This document shows, in pieces, positions 60,502 to 64,000 of a stretch of DNA of 64,000 nt (position 1 is its first letter; every line of letters begins with the position of its first letter). A program made the translations under genes and the position numbers. The DNA is from Amoebidium appalachense. Its lineage: Eukaryota > Ichthyosporea. Below the pieces are notes generated by a model, which ran no database searches, had not been told where the DNA came from, and saw only the letters and a program-made list of their open reading frames with translations. The DNA is taken from the NCBI GenBank assembly GCA_963693365.1, contig CAVNZM010000004.1, positions 3,224,001 through 3,288,000 of the forward strand, read 5' to 3'.

Positions 60502-61109
60502 AATCCCCCCGGGCCCATTTTTGTTACCTGCGTCAGCCGAGCACGTTCCTAGCACCGCCAGAATATGAGGTTTCAATTGTAAAATGGAAGTCACGCCCTG
60601 TATGGCAATACGTATGCCTGCCCCCCCCCCCCCCCCCCCCCCCCCCCTCCTTCCAAAACAGACACACACACACACCTACCCGAAATAGCACTTCGGTCTC
60701 AGGGGGCCTCAGGTTGGGCAAAGAGGAAAAGATACAAGTCGAAATTTTTAATCTCCTTGCCGTTCCAAAGTCTAGAATAGTAACATGGAACACAAAGAAG
60801 GTCACTATATAGAGACAGCAACCCCTGCAAACATCGCTATCACATTCGATTTACCGTGCTACACTCGCCCCTAGTTGCAGTTGCAATTGCAAGAAAGGGA
60901 ATACAAACATACGTGTTGGGGTGCAACCCCAGCAAACATCGCTGTCACATTCGATTTACCGTGCTATACTCGCCACTAGTTGCAGTTGCAATTGCAAGAA
61001 AGGAAATACAATCATACGTGTTGGGGAAAACTACCATCAGATTTCACGACCTACCAGACTGAGGTGCTTTCGTCATTGGTGTCATACAAACAGAACCCCC
61101 CTCCCCGCC

Positions 61110-61154
<45 letters not shown>

Positions 61155-61447
61155 CACACACACACACAGAGAGAGACACACAGACGCATGCTTTCAAGGG
61201 AATAAGGTACAAGAAAAAGAGTCAATGGCCCACTGTATGGAACAAGTGACATCAAACATTACTCTGCCCATCTCGTCTGAAAAGGCAATCCTGGTTCTGC
61301 CCTGTCCCCCCAGCTGGGCCCTTCCCCCCTTCCCCTCCCCCCTCCCCCCACCCCCCCCCCCCCCCACCCCCCCCCCCCTTCGTAAATATCTAATAAGCAC
61401 CCCCATATCAGCCGTTGTGATGGTCAATTAACATCGGCGTTTTGCAT
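59118..61447. other. Convergent intergenic region
   Basis: Contains G runs at 59145-59170 and 59507-59563, C runs at 60250-60290, 60461-60491, 60620-60647 and 61110-61152, and ordinary sequence. No exon was recognised. Confidence 0.55.
60831..61031. repeat. Two-copy tandem repeat of about 105 bp
   Basis: ACATCGCTATCACATTCGAT through CATACGTGTTGGGG is repeated with about 95% identity by eye. The TAGTTGCAGTTGCAATTGCA core is identical in both copies. Confidence 0.85.
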
Positions 61448-62206
61448 TTAAATTATGTAAGTTCTGACAACTCCTGTGTTGTCTGGAGTGAAGGTAACTC
61501 GGTGAGGTCGACGTTCGACTTCTGAAAAATGTAGCCCACGATTGTCTTGTGTCGGTGGAGGGGGAGTGCCGTTTGCCAACGCTGCCATTCGCACATTCCG
61601 AACTCTTTTCGGCCCCACTCTATAATACTTGGCGACGAACGCGTCAGCTTCCGTTTTCAGTGAATCCTTTCCCCTTCTTTCTGACGATTTCAGCTGGTTG
61701 TCTTGCTCGAGAAGCTCTTCGTATCTGACAGACCACATGCTGCACATGTTGTTGTTGTCTTCTTGAGAAAGACCCCTTTTTTTCGGTAGTAAAAGCCGTT
61801 TTAGAGTGGCTTTCAGTTTCGAGAGTTTTTCGGAGTGCTCGTCTGGAGATTCTTGTTGGCGCCGTTGTTGCTGACTTCCGTTTTGAACAGTGTCGTGTGT
61901 GCTTGAATTTTCAACGTTTGGTGCTGCTGCTTTTCTTTTCCCGTGCAAAAACTGTAACGAAGCGTCTTCTAAACTTATTCCGTTCTCCTCAATTATAAGG
62001 CCACGAGCACGCAGAGATTTGATGCTTTCTATTTTAGCCCTCTTCAGCTTGTCCTCTAATGTTTCCTCTCTCTTTCGCTTCCTTGCTCTTCTCTGCCGTT
62101 CATTTTTGAGTGCCCTCTTTCTGGACTTGGGGCTCAAGTTAGCGAACCTGTCACCATCACTGTCGGGGGCACTTGCGGAAGAACGCTCGGCTGTTTGCTC
62201 GGACAT
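61448..62206 (-). CDS. Basic, probably nuclear protein of unknown family
   Basis: One uninterrupted frame of 252 codons with no intron. The N-terminal third is strongly basic (PKSRKRALKNERQRRARKRK), typical of a nuclear or nucleolar signal, and is likely a long charged helix (ETLEDKLKRAKIESIKSLRAR). Another basic patch (KATLKRLLLPKKRG) and a C-terminal part with RVGPKRVRNVRMAALANG follow. No catalytic motif or known domain was recognised. Normal complexity and codon variety make it likely to be coding. It lies downstream, in the same orientation, of the duplicated element at 62495-64000, so it could belong to a mobile element as well as to the host. Confidence 0.65.
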   Translation of the reverse strand: MSEQTAERSSASAPDSDGDRFANLSPKSRKRALKNERQRRARKRKREETLEDKLKRAKIESIKSLRARGLIIEENGISLEDASLQFLHGKRKAAAPNVENSSTHDTVQNGSQQQRRQQESPDEHSEKLSKLKATLKRLLLPKKRGLSQEDNNNMCSMWSVRYEELLEQDNQLKSSERRGKDSLKTEADAFVAKYYRVGPKRVRNVRMAALANGTPPPPTQDNRGLHFSEVERRPHRVTFTPDNTGVVRTYII

Positions 62207-62494
62207 AGTGGAAAGGAGACAGACTACAGCTGCAGGAAACCAAGTTTACAAGAGAAGGCTACATGCAAAGATTTCGCGCCCTTTCCAGATAGTAATCCCT
62301 TTTTATAATGACTTTATTGATATGCTCAGCAAAATAGAAGCGTTCGAGATATCATCGATATCTCGGAGAAGAAAATACAAAAGCCCTCACTCTCGGATAT
62401 GGAGGAGATAACGACATAAATAATCATACACCCTAGAAAACTCGTTAAACATACGGTGGTTCAACAGATAGTCAATAGACGTAATATTTTTTTT

Positions 62495-62716
62495 CTTTTG
62501 ACTGGATTTATTCGACGGAAAGATATGCAAGTATGCACGGCATACTGAGAAGACAATAAAAACTTTTTCTTTTGACTGGATTTATTCGACGGAAAGATAT
62601 GCAAGTATGCACGGCATACTGAGAAGACAATAAAAACTTTTTTTTTTCTTTTGACGGGATTTATTCGACGCAAAGATATGACAAGTATGCACGGCATACT
62701 GAGAAGACAATAAAAA
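62495..62716 (-). repeat. Three tandem 74-79-bp units with polyadenylation-like signals
   Basis: On the minus strand each unit reads AGTTTTTATTGTCTTCTCAG onward and ends AATAAATCC, AGTCAAAAG and an A-rich stretch. The units begin (plus coordinates) at 62495, 62569 and 62648. They follow the stop codon of the adjacent ORF, like a multiplied 3' end. Confidence 0.8.
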
Positions 62717-62718
62717 CT

Positions 62719-63340
62719 TCACGAGTTATCCAGTAACAAGTGCATACTGAGATACCTGAACACTGTGTGAAAATCATATAAATACTCAATGTGACGACCA
62801 ACAGAATTCAACAAAAAGTCTAAAGTGTTCACCTTGCCAGCTAGTGTAGCAGATACCCGGAGGGAAAGAGGTAAAACACGACATAAAAATTCACACCTAT
62901 CAACATGCTTGCGATTAAAAAGGTCAGCACAAAAGTGGCACCAGCGGCGATGAAAACAAGAATTACAGCGCCACTGCACAACTTCCCAGGCAATATCAAC
63001 ATCAGAGCACCATACAGACTTATCTACTAGGGTGGTATCCATACGTACAGCAGGAGAAATGTATCCTGCCAAAGCTCCCAAAAAGCGATAATGATCAGTA
63101 CGGTGTTGCCTAAGGAACATAACACATGCCGACTGAGTTTTACCTTTGATTTCTCTATCAGAACGAGAAAGAAACTTATACTGCGTATGGTAATAACGCG
63201 AAAAGGCAGAAAAAACAGGAAGAGAAAAGAAAGAGGGAGTGAGATAGCGAGAGGAAGAATCAGGTGGAAAGAGGGTAGGCTGAGGACATTCAAAAGTAGC
63301 GTTGGTGAATCGGGGGGGAAGAGGATAAAAACTTCACGAG
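62719..63340 (-). CDS. Element ORF, copy 1: Cys/His cluster protein
   Basis: Minus-strand frame ending at 62719 with LSMHLLLDNS. It stays open up to a stop just right of 63335, supplied by the duplicated neighbour, so any true start has been lost; the first ATG in frame is at 63120. It carries WRCNSCFHRRWCHFC followed by HVDRC, a C-x2-C, C-x2-C, H-x3-C arrangement like a zinc knuckle. Such clusters end some non-LTR retrotransposon reverse transcriptases, but I see no polymerase motif, so the family is open. Confidence 0.4.
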
Positions 63341-63385
63341 TTATCCAGTAACAAGTGCATACTGAGATACCTGAACACTGTGTTT

Positions 63386-64000
63386 TCACGAGTTATCCAG
63401 TAACAAGTGCATACTGAGATACCTGAACACTGTGTGAAAATCATATAAATACTCAATGTGACGACCAACAGAATTCAACAAAATGTCTAAAGTGTTCAAA
63501 TTGCCAGCTAGTGTAGCAGACACCCGTAGGGAAAGAGGTAAAACGCGACATAAACACTCACACCTATCAACATGCTTGCGATTAAAAATTTCAGCACAAA
63601 AGTGGCACCAGCGGCGATGAAAACAAGAATTACAGCGCCACTGCACAACTTCCCAGGCAATATCAACATCAGAGCACCATACAGACTTATCTACTAGGGT
63701 GGTATCCATACGTACAGCAGGAGAAATGTATCCTGCCAAAGCTACCAAAAAGCAATAATGATCAGTACGGTGTTGCCTAAGGAACATAACACATGCCGAC
63801 TGAGTTTTACCTTTGATTTCTCTATCAGAACGAGAAAGAAACTTATACTGCGTATGGTAATAACGCGAAAAGGCAGAAAAAACAGGAAGAGAAAAGAAAG
63901 AGGGAGTGAGATAGCGAGAGGAAGAATCAGGTTGAAAGAGGGTAGGCTGAGGACATTCAGAAGTAGCGTTGGTGAATCGGGGGGGAAGAGGGAGGGAGGG
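63386..64000 (-). CDS. Element ORF, copy 2 (partial, runs off the window)
   Basis: Same frame as copy 1 with a few substitutions (FCAEIFNRKH for FCADLFNRKH). It is open from 63386 to the window edge, about 205 codons with no stop. The upstream part reads RYYHTQYKFLSRSDREIKGK. It is probably the C-terminal part of a longer element protein. Confidence 0.45.
   Translation of the reverse strand, partial: PSLPLPPRFTNATSECPQPTLFQPDSSSRYLTPSFFSLPVFSAFSRYYHTQYKFLSRSDREIKGKTQSACVMFLRQHRTDHYCFLVALAGYISPAVRMDTTLVDKSVWCSDVDIAWEVVQWRCNSCFHRRWCHFCAEIFNRKHVDRCECLCRVLPLSLRVSATLAGNLNTLDILLNSVGRHIEYLYDFHTVFRYLSMHLLLDNS

Larger units (their letters stand above)
62717..64000 (-). repeat. Tandem duplication, about 667-bp offset
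   Basis: 62717-63325 is repeated at about 63385-64000 with some 97% identity by eye. A partial third copy of about 50 bp (from 63332) sits at the junction. The right unit runs off the window, so the array may be longer. Confidence 0.9.

Overview
The window is nuclear DNA of a eukaryote. Coding exons are GT-AG spliced, and introns and spacers are packed with long homopolymers (C or G runs up to about 74 nt) and CA, GA and AT microsatellites. The proteins are a Rho GTPase, a DEP/DHEX/RGS regulator closest in layout to the animal R7 family, a type II membrane prolyl-4-hydroxylase-like protein, a LYR protein, a J-domain protein and a MORN protein. The R7-like RGS points to a unicellular holozoan or another opisthokont-related protist. 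That placement is inference; nothing here fixes the species.

Layout, left to right. 233-2140 (-): secreted Cys/Gly-rich protein A, first exon not found. 4904-6427 (-): intronless protein with about eight membrane segments. 9183-11220 (-): paralogue B of the secreted protein. 12854-19331 (+): prolyl-4-hydroxylase-like protein. 21245-24901 (+): DEP-DHEX-RGS protein. 28018-33323 (+): multipass membrane protein with a dilysine tail. 35451-38241 (-): LYR protein. 41763-44269 (+): Rho GTPase. 44980-52418 (-): J/ankyrin/UBA/CCCH/RGG protein of 12 exons. 53237-59117 (+): MORN protein. 61448-62206 (-): basic, probably nuclear protein. 62495-64000: tandemly duplicated element with zinc-knuckle-like ORFs. 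Several genes are in divergent pairs (B with the hydroxylase, LYR with Rho, J with MORN) or convergent pairs (Rho with J, MORN with the basic protein).

Exon models were built by hand from reading-frame continuity, splice-site phase and family similarity; every multi-exon model closes in frame except where stated. The genes do not form one pathway. A G-protein signalling regulator and a Rho GTPase are signalling parts; the LYR protein is probably mitochondrial; the J, ankyrin, UBA, CCCH combination suggests chaperone or ubiquitin work linked to RNA.

The strongest observations are: (1) the prolyl-4-hydroxylase-like protein has lost both iron-binding histidines while keeping the aspartate and the 2-oxoglutarate lysine; (2) its first exon carries a one-base frame break in an 8-G run; (3) the R7-like RGS protein lacks the GGL domain inside a continuous exon; (4) the J/ankyrin/UBA/CCCH/RGG architecture is unfamiliar; (5) poly-C tracts sit within about 12 nt of nine 5' splice sites, always C on the sense strand; (6) a dispersed repeat family ends in poly-C in every copy; (7) a TTAA-flanked foldback element lies inside an intron.
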